NCBI GenBank assembly: GCA_030837265.1
Contig: JAUPKV010000470.1
Span: forward strand, 1 to 5,740
DNA from: Methanobacteriota archaeon
GTDB taxonomy: Archaea; Halobacteriota; Methanosarcinia; Methanosarcinales; Methanosarcinaceae
Length of the DNA: 5,740 bases
Reading direction: 5' to 3'
Numbering within the stretch: position 1 is the first letter of the stretch; every line of letters begins with the position of its first letter. Positions 1-5,740 of this stretch are shown in pieces. A program made the translations under genes and the position numbers. The notes under the pieces are model-generated. The model saw only the letters and a program-made list of their open reading frames with translations, made no database searches and was not told the DNA's origin.

Positions 1-1503
1 GAATCTCTCTTTCAGTTCCACAGCCTCCTTTTCCAGCCTGACAGCGTCGCTTTGCTGACCCAACCGCCTGAATAGCGGTGCAAGTTGTCTTTTCGCCATG
101 TACACGTATCCCTGTACTTCGGCAACAGCGATCGGTTGTTTTGCCAGCGTGCCATCTGAATGGCTGATCGAGTCAGAAGAGTCTTTCCAGCACTGGTTGT
201 AAATGCCCAATGGGGATTTCATCGCATAGTAGGCAAACCCATTTCCTTCCATATTGGCATAAACATCGATCCAATTCAAAGCTCGGTTTACGTTGTCTTT
301 CAGCTGTTTGAATAATTCGAGATCCCCTGTCCAGTTTACATATTCGGTAAGTAGGATTAAGAACAGAGGCGTGGCGTCGACGGTGCCATAGTAGGGAGTA
401 TGCGGGATCTGGTTCAAATTGGCCAGCTCGCCCAGCCTCAGCTCATGAAGCATTTTACCGGGATCCTTGTCCCTCCAGTCGTCTGAGTTGTTGCTTTGGA
501 ATTTTGCGTTTACCAACAGCGTGCTTTTTGACAGCTCCGTATCGAAAGGTAATATCTGAAGAGCTGAGATGATGCTATCCCGCCCGAACAGAGTGTCATA
601 CCAGGGTATGCCTGCCGAATGGAACAAGTCTCCGTTGAGGCTCATGCGCATCATGTTCAGATCGGCCATAGAGCGTACCATAATGCTGTTGAAAATGTTA
701 TTGCTGGTATGTATGTTCTCGCAGCATTCAAGGGCTGTGATATAGGATCTCGTGATCTGGTTCATCCGCTGATCCGGATTTTTCACTGGGCTCTTCAGTT
801 CCTGACTTAGAATAATCTCCTCGACGGTGATTTCTATATTAACCGTCTGTGAGCTGCGGGGAGCTATTCTTAGCTCGAAAGTGCATTTTTTTCCTTCGAC
901 CCTTGTAGGTAACGGATCAAATGCGATGATCGTATTGCGCCTACGCTTGTCCTCTCCATCGTAAGATAGGTAAAGATTTTTGCCCTCAAACCTGGCAGGC
1001 AACACTTTCCCAGCGGTGGGAGGGGAGATGCCTCTGACAGTGAACATATCTGCGAAATCTGCATCGAATTCAAAAGTAAGGTTCAAGGTCACGGGGAAAG
1101 TGTTGAAGTTTTGGATGATATGGCTATGCCGGACGCAGCCTGGTATGACAGTGGTGAGGGTACCGAGGAGCGTTTCTTTGGGGATAGTGGTGCCTGTGCA
1201 ATCCTTTAGTTCCGGGTTGGTAACCATTATCATCGATCTGAAACCTCTCACGTCACTGGACAGAACCCGAGTTGGAGGCATGTCCATAAGTCGAATTAGA
1301 AAACCGCTCAGGTACCTACAATCATGATAATAGAGTCCATACCCGTAATTTTCTGCAATAGGTATCTCGCCGTTTTCTTTCATTACAAGCGTCAGCTCGT
1401 CGTCCCGTATGACCATACTGTTAATAATGCTATTGGATAGGGTTTGCCTTTTGTATATGTCCCAGGCATTGCGGATTTTCTCTCGTTGAGAAGGCTCTGG
1501 CAT
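1..1503 (-). CDS. Amylo-alpha-1,6-glucosidase (glycogen debranching enzyme), 3'-truncated by window edge
   Basis: Hydrolyses alpha-1,6 branch linkages in glycogen-like glucan, presumably in the cytoplasm, since no signal peptide or membrane segment is visible. I translated this frame by hand: it is open without a stop from ATG at 1503 to base 1, giving 501 residues. Seen in order: an N-terminal beta-rich domain of the family (about residues 15-230) with YGLYYHDCRYLSGF at 55-67; then the (alpha/alpha)6 barrel with SNNIFNSIMVRSMADL (267-282), TLFGRDSI (304-311), GKMLHELRLGELA (349-361), PYYGTVDATPLF (370-381) and NQCWKDSSDSI followed by PIAVAEVQGY (about 436-466). These are hallmark motifs of the bacterial/archaeal amylo-alpha-1,6-glucosidase family; the acidic residues around WKDSSD are probably in the active site, by family knowledge. 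Members usually reach about 700 residues, so roughly 200 are missing beyond the edge. The start is supported by GAGG seven bases upstream. G+C is near 45-50% in sampled lines, well above the GH13 gene upstream. Confidence 0.93.
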   Translation of the reverse strand, partial: MPEPSQREKIRNAWDIYKRQTLSNSIINSMVIRDDELTLVMKENGEIPIAENYGYGLYYHDCRYLSGFLIRLMDMPPTRVLSSDVRGFRSMIMVTNPELKDCTGTTIPKETLLGTLTTVIPGCVRHSHIIQNFNTFPVTLNLTFEFDADFADMFTVRGISPPTAGKVLPARFEGKNLYLSYDGEDKRRRNTIIAFDPLPTRVEGKKCTFELRIAPRSSQTVNIEITVEEIILSQELKSPVKNPDQRMNQITRSYITALECCENIHTSNNIFNSIMVRSMADLNMMRMSLNGDLFHSAGIPWYDTLFGRDSIISALQILPFDTELSKSTLLVNAKFQSNNSDDWRDKDPGKMLHELRLGELANLNQIPHTPYYGTVDATPLFLILLTEYVNWTGDLELFKQLKDNVNRALNWIDVYANMEGNGFAYYAMKSPLGIYNQCWKDSSDSISHSDGTLAKQPIAVAEVQGYVYMAKRQLAPLFRRLGQQSDAVRLEKEAVELKERF

Positions 1504-1510
1504 TCAAATT

Positions 1511-1537
1511 CCTCATAAAACAATATTGTTTTTATAG
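1511..1537 (-). promoter_or_regulatory. Putative promoter, palindromic operator and ribosome binding site of the debranching gene
   Basis: Reading on the minus strand, CTATAAAAA (1529-1537) is a TATA-like box. It overlaps the perfect 16-bp palindrome AAAACAATATTGTTTT (1517-1532), and GAGG (1511-1514) lies seven bases before the ATG. A box centred at 1533 would start transcription around 1507, which would leave the Shine-Dalgarno outside the mRNA. So either the box is fortuitous and the gene is co-transcribed with the GH13 gene, or the start site is displaced. The palindrome sits where a dimeric repressor could block initiation, but it is AT-only apart from one C and one G, so a chance origin is possible. 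Confidence 0.4.
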
Positions 1538-1574
1538 TAGCTGCAATCCTCAGAACACACTTTGTAGTCAGGTC

Positions 1575-1597
1575 ACTCTTTAATTAAGATAAAGAGT
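1575..1597 (-). terminator. Stem-loop just after the GH13 stop codon
   Basis: ACTCTTTA (1575-1582) and TAAAGAGT (1590-1597) form an 8-bp stem with a 7-base loop, three bases beyond the GH13 stop. On the minus strand no T-run follows, so it does not fit an intrinsic terminator well. It may instead be an mRNA 3' end or a processing element between two co-transcribed genes. The stem is weak and AT-rich, and its function is inferred only. Confidence 0.3.
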
Positions 1598-1599
1598 TT

Positions 1600-3660
1600 T
1601 TAAGACTGACTCAGCCACAAGGTTTGATATGGCTCAAGAGAAACAATTAATTTCTCACATTTTAAACAAACGTTTATTTTTTCACGATTAATGAGATTCA
1701 CCATACCTGTCGTTTTACCTATCTTTTCAACTAAATCGTCTAATAATGTAAGAGAAGTCTCTAATTTTTCTCCAGATAAATTATTTACAACAATCACATA
1801 ATGGTCGCCACTATCAATAAGATAGGAAAAAATCTCTTTTTTATCTGATTCTAACCTGGATAATTTTCCTCTTGCTAAAACAGGCGTCCCTTTACGCACT
1901 TCTATTAAATTCTTGACTGTTTTAAAGATTATATTATTTTTCTCTGAACTATAGAAGTCACTCTTTAATATTGGGCCGCGGTTAATATCTCGACTATCAA
2001 AAGAATTTAAGTTCACATCTATTTTACTTTGTATTTCTTTTCGCTTTTTTTCCTGTTCTTCTCCGTAATCCATGTTATTTTCGGTTCCAATTTCATCTCC
2101 ATAGTAAATTATGGGTATCCCGGGAAGAGAAAGAAGTATAGCAAAAGCAAGATTGATTTTCTCCGGATTTTTGTCCAGGAAATTAGCCATTCTGCCACTA
2201 ATTCCAAGACCCTTAAAATCTTTGCCTTTTGAGAGTAATGCATCATAAATAATTTTTCGAGTACTAGTATCCACCATTTCAACAGTCAATTCGTCATGTA
2301 CTCTTAAAAATTGAGCCCATGCGGTGGATTCAGGAATAGGAGGAGTTTCTTCATGTACATTCCAAAAATATTCGTTATTTCCTGTAATTAAGCTTGCCCA
2401 AAGTGCAGGCAAATATGGGAAATTATAAGCAATTTGAACTCCATCTGTTCGGGTTGAATTTTCGCCTTCATGAATATTAAAGACTCGTTCTTTGCTAAAA
2501 TATTTAAGAATCTCTTCGGGAGGCTCACAAGCTTCAGCATGAAAAATCGATCTAGGGCCTATTGCCTGATTAAACAAACTTAAAATCTTGATTATACAAT
2601 GGGTTTTTGGCTGATTCTCAGCATTTGTCCCTTTTTCTTTTATAAGAAAAGGAATAGCATCTAATCTAAATATATCTATACCTTTATTGCTCCAAAAAAC
2701 TATAATTTTCTCCAACACATAGTAAAGAACCTCTGGATTTTCCCAGTTTATATCGAGCTGGAAAGGATAAAATGTATGATAAAAAAAATAATCCTTTTCG
2801 CCAATATTGACTTTTCTGTAGTGAGTTTCTTCACAAGCATCAGTAAAAATCATCCTTCGTTCCGATGGAGGGATTCCATCGTCTTCAAAATATTTAATTA
2901 TCGTTCCTTCCTGCAAACGTTCATACTTTGGTGGCTCTGTACGAAATATGAAATAATCTAATTTATTGACATCACCATTTAAAGCATCTTGAAACCATTT
3001 ATGCTGATCCGAAAGGTGATTCAATACTAAATCTGCCTGGATTTTAAATCCATATTTTTTTGACTCTCCCATAAACTGATCAAACTCAGCAATCCCTCCA
3101 AGATCTTCTCTAACTTTTTGAGGGTCTCGAACATCAAAACCTGCGTCACCCATCGGAGAATCCATAAATGGCAAAATATAAAGTGTTGTCACTCCTAAAT
3201 CTTTAAGATAAGGGAGCATTTCTATCAAATCTTTAAATGTATTAGTAGTATTTTTATCTTTTACGCCAAATTGATCTGCATAGAACGTATACATTATTTC
3301 GTCTTTATACCAGCTGCATTCTCTCATGATATCATCCGTTTTTAAAGAAGCTGAACGTTCTGATCTGGCTCTTTCAATAATTTCCAGAATATTTGCAAAT
3401 ATCTCATCTACTTTGTCTTTTCCATAGACCGTTTCCAATGCTGGTTTAATATCTATTTCAAGTTGTTTTAAATAGCTTATACGTTCTGGCCTGGCTCTTT
3501 CAGTAATTTCCAGAATACTTGCAAACATCTCAACTACATTGTCTTCTCTAAAACCTTTTTCCAGTGATGGTTTAAAATCTATTTCAAGTTGTTTTGATGT
3601 TTCATATACCAATAGATACCCTCTCTTGAGATCGGTATAAAATAGATAAATCCATGGCAA
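1600..3660 (-). CDS. GH13 alpha-amylase superfamily enzyme, amylosucrase/trehalose-synthase-like
   Basis: Probable cytoplasmic alpha-glucan hydrolase or transglucosidase of 686 residues; exact substrate not decidable from sequence. All GH13 catalytic regions are present: region I DLVLNH (210-215), region II FRLDA with nucleophile D334, region III HAEA with acid/base E376, and region IV RVHDE with D456. Region II and its continuation (DAIPFL ... EKGTNAENQPKTH) and FLRVHDELTVEMV resemble trehalose synthase. The helical N-domain before the barrel, the YNFPYLPALWASLITGN segment and IYYGDEIGTENN followed by DSRDINRGP resemble amylosucrase (GH13_4). The barrel starts near 120; a beta-sandwich follows from about 600. 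Residues 23-106 are two tandem 42-residue copies. The gene precedes a debranching enzyme by 96 bp on the same strand, suggesting joint glucan metabolism. Start uncertain: ATG 3660 has no good Shine-Dalgarno and lies upstream of the expected transcription start; TTG at 3612 has GAGAGGG six bases before it and may be the true start (670 residues). Sampled G+C is only 25-32%. Confidence 0.9.
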   Translation of the reverse strand: MPWIYLFYTDLKRGYLLVYETSKQLEIDFKPSLEKGFREDNVVEMFASILEITERARPERISYLKQLEIDIKPALETVYGKDKVDEIFANILEIIERARSERSASLKTDDIMRECSWYKDEIMYTFYADQFGVKDKNTTNTFKDLIEMLPYLKDLGVTTLYILPFMDSPMGDAGFDVRDPQKVREDLGGIAEFDQFMGESKKYGFKIQADLVLNHLSDQHKWFQDALNGDVNKLDYFIFRTEPPKYERLQEGTIIKYFEDDGIPPSERRMIFTDACEETHYRKVNIGEKDYFFYHTFYPFQLDINWENPEVLYYVLEKIIVFWSNKGIDIFRLDAIPFLIKEKGTNAENQPKTHCIIKILSLFNQAIGPRSIFHAEACEPPEEILKYFSKERVFNIHEGENSTRTDGVQIAYNFPYLPALWASLITGNNEYFWNVHEETPPIPESTAWAQFLRVHDELTVEMVDTSTRKIIYDALLSKGKDFKGLGISGRMANFLDKNPEKINLAFAILLSLPGIPIIYYGDEIGTENNMDYGEEQEKKRKEIQSKIDVNLNSFDSRDINRGPILKSDFYSSEKNNIIFKTVKNLIEVRKGTPVLARGKLSRLESDKKEIFSYLIDSGDHYVIVVNNLSGEKLETSLTLLDDLVEKIGKTTGMVNLINREKINVCLKCEKLIVSLEPYQTLWLSQS
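3343..3594 (-). repeat. Tandem 126-bp repeat (2 copies) inside the GH13 gene
   Basis: Two directly adjacent 126-bp units, 3469-3594 and 3343-3468, encode residues 23-64 and 65-106. Both begin KQLEID and contain ERAR near the end. By hand alignment they match at 103 of 126 bases and 26 of 42 residues, without gaps. Eighteen codons differ; 16 of these change the amino acid and two are silent. Each unit looks like a pair of amphipathic helices and corresponds to the helical N-domain seen once in amylosucrase-type enzymes. Confidence 0.95.
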
Positions 3661-3680
3661 TTGCCTATATTTATATAAAA
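3619..3680 (-). promoter_or_regulatory. TATA box and candidate ribosome binding site of the GH13 gene
   Basis: On the minus strand TTTATATA (3672-3679) is a close match to the archaeal TATA consensus. Transcription would start about 26 bases downstream of its centre, near 3649, which is inside the first codons of the longest frame. Further down, GAGAGGG (3619-3625) is a good Shine-Dalgarno six bases before TTG at 3610-3612. Together they favour the downstream TTG start over the ATG at 3660. Confidence 0.5.
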
Positions 3681-4071
3681 TGCCAGTTTCTTATTAACAA
3701 TCCTCTCAGGGAGAATGAAAGCAACAAAAAAACTAGAGTTCCATTGTTCCTTTATTACGTACTTCTAAATGTATTTAATTATTTTTTTATTATTTTTTTA
3801 TATTTTCATAATTGTCTAATGATGGATACTAATGCTTTTTCGGCAAGGCACAATACAAGCTATAGGACAAATTTAAAAAATAATAAAATCTTTAAAATAA
3901 GTTTACTAAGAACATGTCTTAATAATTTAATTTATTTCTATAATTGTGATAGGCTTTTACATATAGATTAAAATATAGCATCAAGTTATTAAAATTTTAA
4001 AAAATTTCACCAAAAGGTTTAATAACTTTTTCAAAGGAGTTTAGCGATCTCGAAAGTAAAGAGCTATGGAT
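3681..4071. other. AT-rich spacer without a supported gene
   Basis: About 390 bases dominated by A/T runs (for example T-tracts near 3781-3800 and TTAAAATTTTAA near 3988-3999). A plus-strand open frame of 105 codons starting at 3654 crosses it, but its residues are what AT-rich noise gives (mostly N, L, F, I, K) and it overlaps the GH13 start, with no ribosome binding site. I see no RNA gene, no direct-repeat array and no recognisable insertion-sequence end here. Confidence 0.6.
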
Positions 4072-4088
4072 TTTTTCTGACAGAAAAA
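4072..4088 (-). terminator. Palindrome flanking the tRNA fragment 3' end
   Basis: TTTTTCTG (4072-4079) and CAGAAAAA (4081-4088) are perfect inverted repeats around a single A, starting four bases past the CCA of the tRNA fragment. On the minus strand the CTTTTT run right after the tRNA end would suit an archaeal T-rich terminator. This suggests that the original 3' flank of a tRNA gene is preserved here. A functional role is inferred. Confidence 0.35.
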
Positions 4089-4092
4089 GTTT

Positions 4093-4137
4093 TGGTGCGA
4101 GGGGTGCGATTCGAACGCATGAAGTATCCTCTCCGAA
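4093..4137 (-). pseudogene. tRNA 3'-half fragment (5' half missing)
   Basis: Minus-strand reading gives a canonical tRNA 3' end. The T-loop TTCGAAT (4109-4115) lies inside a T-stem of four good pairs (GC, CG, GC, TA) plus one A:C mismatch at the outer pair, followed by acceptor strand CCCTCGC (4097-4103), discriminator A (4096) and an encoded CCA (4093-4095). A 5' acceptor strand GCGAGGG and a D-arm should lie around 4165-4180, but neither is found there or up to the transposase. The recognisable part stops near the anticodon loop. Isotype is unresolved. The A discriminator, the CGC-A end and a possible GAGG-ATA-CTTC variable arm point to Leu; alternatively TTCGGA could be an Arg(TCG) anticodon loop. 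It may be an attachment-site remnant left by a tRNA-targeting integrase, or a tRNA gene broken by rearrangement. Confidence 0.8.
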
Positions 4138-4198
4138 TTACATGGTAAAAAATAAATTCCTCCGGTCTTCGTTAAATTTCATGGATACAATCACATAT

Positions 4199-4210
4199 GA
4201 AATATAATAT
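4199..4210 (+). promoter_or_regulatory. TATA box of the transposase gene
   Basis: GAAATATAATAT is a plausible archaeal TATA element about 45 bases before the ATG. Expected initiation is near 4231, giving a leader of about 18 bases that still contains the GGGGGT ribosome binding site (4238-4243). Confidence 0.45.
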
Positions 4211-4245
4211 TACCCCCATTATTCAAATTCATTTTATGGGGGTAA
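4210..4245 (+). promoter_or_regulatory. Hairpin masking the transposase ribosome binding site
   Basis: TTACCCCCAT (4210-4219) and ATGGGGGTAA (4236-4245) are a perfect 10-bp inverted repeat with a 16-base loop. The right arm contains GGGGGT, a Shine-Dalgarno-like sequence (one wobble pair from GGAGGT) ending six bases before the ATG at 4249. In an RNA carrying both arms the ribosome binding site would be paired. Insertion sequences such as IS10 and IS200 are known to limit transposase translation from read-through transcripts in this way; applying it here is inference. Confidence 0.65.
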
Positions 4246-4248
4246 AAA

Positions 4249-5740
4249 ATGGATTTTGAAGCTCTTAATCAAACATTGACGTCTCTTAACATCAATCCCG
4301 ATGAAATTGAGGATGAAAGATATGCAAATGCTTTCCGTATTTTATTTGCTATCGTCGAAATACTTAACGAAGAAAACGTCGCCCTGAAAGCAGAAATCCA
4401 GATACTTCGAGACGAAATCAACTTACTCAAAGGTGAACAAACCAAACCTAATATTCGTGGTTCTAAAAAGAACGATGATATCTCTTCTGAAAACGAGAGG
4501 AAACAACTAAAACCTCTAAAAAACAGGGAATCTAATTCAAGAATAGATAAAACAGAGGTCCACAATACTGAAACCTGCAATGCTGACAGGTCTACTTTAA
4601 CTGAAGATGCTGTTTTTAAAGGTTATCGTCACGTAGTTATTAGAGACATCATTGTGAAACCCTGGAATACCGAATACCTAATAGAGCTTTTTTATTCTCC
4701 TTCAAAGAACGAGACGTACTCAGGCAAACTGCCTGATAGCGTAAAAGGCGAATTTGGAGCTGAACTCCGGACTCATATACTCACGCTTTACCATGTTGCC
4801 AATGCTTCAGAACCAAAAATCCATGAGTATCTGGAAAGCATAGGTATTTTGATATCCAAGTCAACAATTTCTCGAATTATAACTGAGAATAACGATCTTT
4901 TCCACGAAGAGAAAGCTGAGATTTTTCAAGCAGGTCTAAATTCTACAACCTACCAGCAGATCGATGATACAAGTGCAAGAGTAAACGGGAATAACTGTTA
5001 TACTCAGATAATCTGTAATCACCTTTATACTGCTTATTTTACAGTTTCTAACAAGACTCGTGAAACCATTCTGGATATACTTCTATGTGGCAGTGAGAAG
5101 ACTTACTGCTTTAATGGCGAAGCATTTGAACTGATGGAAATGTTCAATATTTCCAAGCGTTGGATAAGAAAACTTTCTTCTCTAGTAGGCAAAACATACA
5201 CAAAAGAGGAAATTCATCTAAAAATGGATTCTGTCTTTTCACCTGACAGATACAAAAACACTAAGCTGAGAATTCTTGAAGCCTGTTCAATTGCGGCATA
5301 TCATCAGATGACAAACATACCTGTGGTTACCACACTTCTTAGTGACGATGCACCTCAATTCAAGCAACTGACGTCTCAACATGCTAATTGCTGGATTCAC
5401 GATGGAAGGAACTACAAGAAACTACGACCAGTAACACTTTATTATAAGAAAAAACTGGAAGTTTTTCTGGATAAATACTGGGATTATTACAGGAAACTCT
5501 GCGAGTTTAGAATAAAACCAGATGCAGAGGTAGCGGAGCAATTAGACGCTGAGTTTGACCAGTTGTTCTCGACCGTAACTGAGTATAAGCAACTCGATGA
5601 AAGAATTCAGAAGACCAATGAGAAAAAGAAAGGTCTGCTGATGGTATTTAAAATGCCTGAAATCCCTCTACATAACAATGCAGCAGAGTTAGCTGCAAGA
5701 GTAAAAGTGAGGAAAAGAGATGTCAGTCTTCAAACAGTGA
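4249..5740 (+). CDS. IS66-family DDE transposase, 3'-truncated by window edge
   Basis: Catalyses cut and strand transfer of its own insertion sequence. The frame is open from ATG 4249 to the edge, giving 497 residues; I checked every codon. Seen in order: a leucine/isoleucine-rich coiled coil (about 30-62) of the kind that starts IS66 transposases; a charged low-complexity linker (65-104); a region that in bacterial relatives is a cysteine zinc finger but here (about 105-160) has no CxxC pairs; a helix-turn-helix near 186-214 (IHEYLESIGILISKSTISRI); and the RNase-H-fold catalytic domain. Probable catalytic residues are D239 in QIDDTSARV, D366 in LLSDDAPQF and E480 in HNNAAELAAR, with the family's CWIHDGRNYKKL at 381-392 after the second aspartate. 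The last residues in view (KVRKRDVSLQTV) match the usual sequence after the catalytic Glu, so only a short C-terminal tail should be missing. No frameshift or internal stop is present, so the copy may be intact. A hairpin covers its ribosome binding site. Confidence 0.92.
   Translation, partial: MDFEALNQTLTSLNINPDEIEDERYANAFRILFAIVEILNEENVALKAEIQILRDEINLLKGEQTKPNIRGSKKNDDISSENERKQLKPLKNRESNSRIDKTEVHNTETCNADRSTLTEDAVFKGYRHVVIRDIIVKPWNTEYLIELFYSPSKNETYSGKLPDSVKGEFGAELRTHILTLYHVANASEPKIHEYLESIGILISKSTISRIITENNDLFHEEKAEIFQAGLNSTTYQQIDDTSARVNGNNCYTQIICNHLYTAYFTVSNKTRETILDILLCGSEKTYCFNGEAFELMEMFNISKRWIRKLSSLVGKTYTKEEIHLKMDSVFSPDRYKNTKLRILEACSIAAYHQMTNIPVVTTLLSDDAPQFKQLTSQHANCWIHDGRNYKKLRPVTLYYKKKLEVFLDKYWDYYRKLCEFRIKPDAEVAEQLDAEFDQLFSTVTEYKQLDERIQKTNEKKKGLLMVFKMPEIPLHNNAAELAARVKVRKRDVSLQTV

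Larger units (their letters stand above)
4145..5740 (+). mobile_element. IS66-superfamily insertion sequence, left part (right end outside window)
   Basis: The transposase frame and its leader define an insertion sequence running off the right edge. The left end cannot be proven without its inverted partner. A candidate is GTAA at 4145, because many IS66 elements begin GTAA; the eight bases before it (4137-4144) would then be one copy of the target duplication. The end lies in any case between the tRNA fragment and the transposase promoter at about 4200, or else left of the fragment. The layout with one transposase gene and no small accessory genes fits the ISBst12-like branch of IS66. Confidence 0.55.

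Noticed and set aside
980..1327. Plus-strand open frame of 115 codons opposite the debranching gene
   Set aside because: The minus-strand frame here carries clear family motifs, so this is an antisense shadow. The same holds for the frames at 619-810 and 870-1073.
3654..3971. Plus-strand open frame of 105 codons in the AT-rich spacer
   Set aside because: It overlaps the GH13 start, has no ribosome binding site, and its composition is what AT-rich noise gives. No domain or membrane pattern is convincing.
3781..4010. Possible replication origin or CRISPR leader in the AT-rich spacer
   Set aside because: There are only T/A runs and short trivial palindromes; no iterated repeats with spacers and no origin-type repeat set.
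4093..4180. A complete tRNA gene, possibly with an intron
   Set aside because: No GCGAGGG acceptor strand or D-arm is found within 110 bases upstream on the minus strand, so an ordinary small intron cannot explain the missing half.
4001..4210. Plus-strand frame through the tRNA fragment reading GARGAIRTHE
   Set aside because: This peptide is the well-known artefact of translating the opposite strand of a tRNA 3' end. The frame has no start codon before 4142.
4269..4580. Minus-strand open frame of 103 codons opposite the transposase N-terminus
   Set aside because: Antisense shadow of the coiled coil and linker; serine/leucine-rich with no supporting signals.

Overview
The window looks like archaeal DNA, most likely from a methanogen of the Methanosarcina type. 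This is an inference, not a proof. The evidence is archaeal TATA-box sequences instead of bacterial -35/-10 pairs upstream of genes, a single-gene transposase of the IS66 superfamily without a zinc finger, AT-rich spacers, and a GH13 enzyme next to an amylo-alpha-1,6-glucosidase, a pairing expected for storage glucan metabolism.

Layout. Positions 1-1503 (minus strand) hold the N-terminal 501 codons of a glycogen-debranching amylo-alpha-1,6-glucosidase; its C-terminus lies outside the window. Positions 1504-1599 are a short spacer with a TATA-like box, a perfect 16-bp palindrome, a Shine-Dalgarno GAGG and a hairpin. Positions 1600-3660 (minus strand) hold a complete GH13 enzyme. Its overall architecture resembles amylosucrase, two of its catalytic regions resemble trehalose synthase, and its N-terminal helical segment has been duplicated in tandem. 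Positions 3661-4248 are an AT-rich spacer without a credible gene. Near its right side is the 3' half of a tRNA gene (minus strand, about 4093-4137) whose 5' half is missing. From 4249 to the window end (plus strand) runs an IS66-type transposase, open at the right edge.

The two carbohydrate genes are in the same orientation, 96 bp apart, and probably act together on intracellular alpha-1,4/1,6 glucan: one removes branches and the other hydrolyses or transfers glucosyl units. Their base compositions differ clearly (near 45-50% G+C in sampled lines of the debranching gene, 25-32% in those of the GH13 gene), so they may have different histories. The right third is a junction with mobile DNA: the truncated tRNA next to an insertion sequence marks either an old integration site or a tRNA broken by rearrangement.

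The observations most worth a second look are the tRNA 3'-half fragment, a hairpin that would hide the transposase ribosome binding site only in read-through transcripts, and the 42-residue tandem repeat in the GH13 enzyme, whose copies differ at 16 nonsynonymous codons and only 2 synonymous ones. I see no clear sign of a wholly new multi-gene system.
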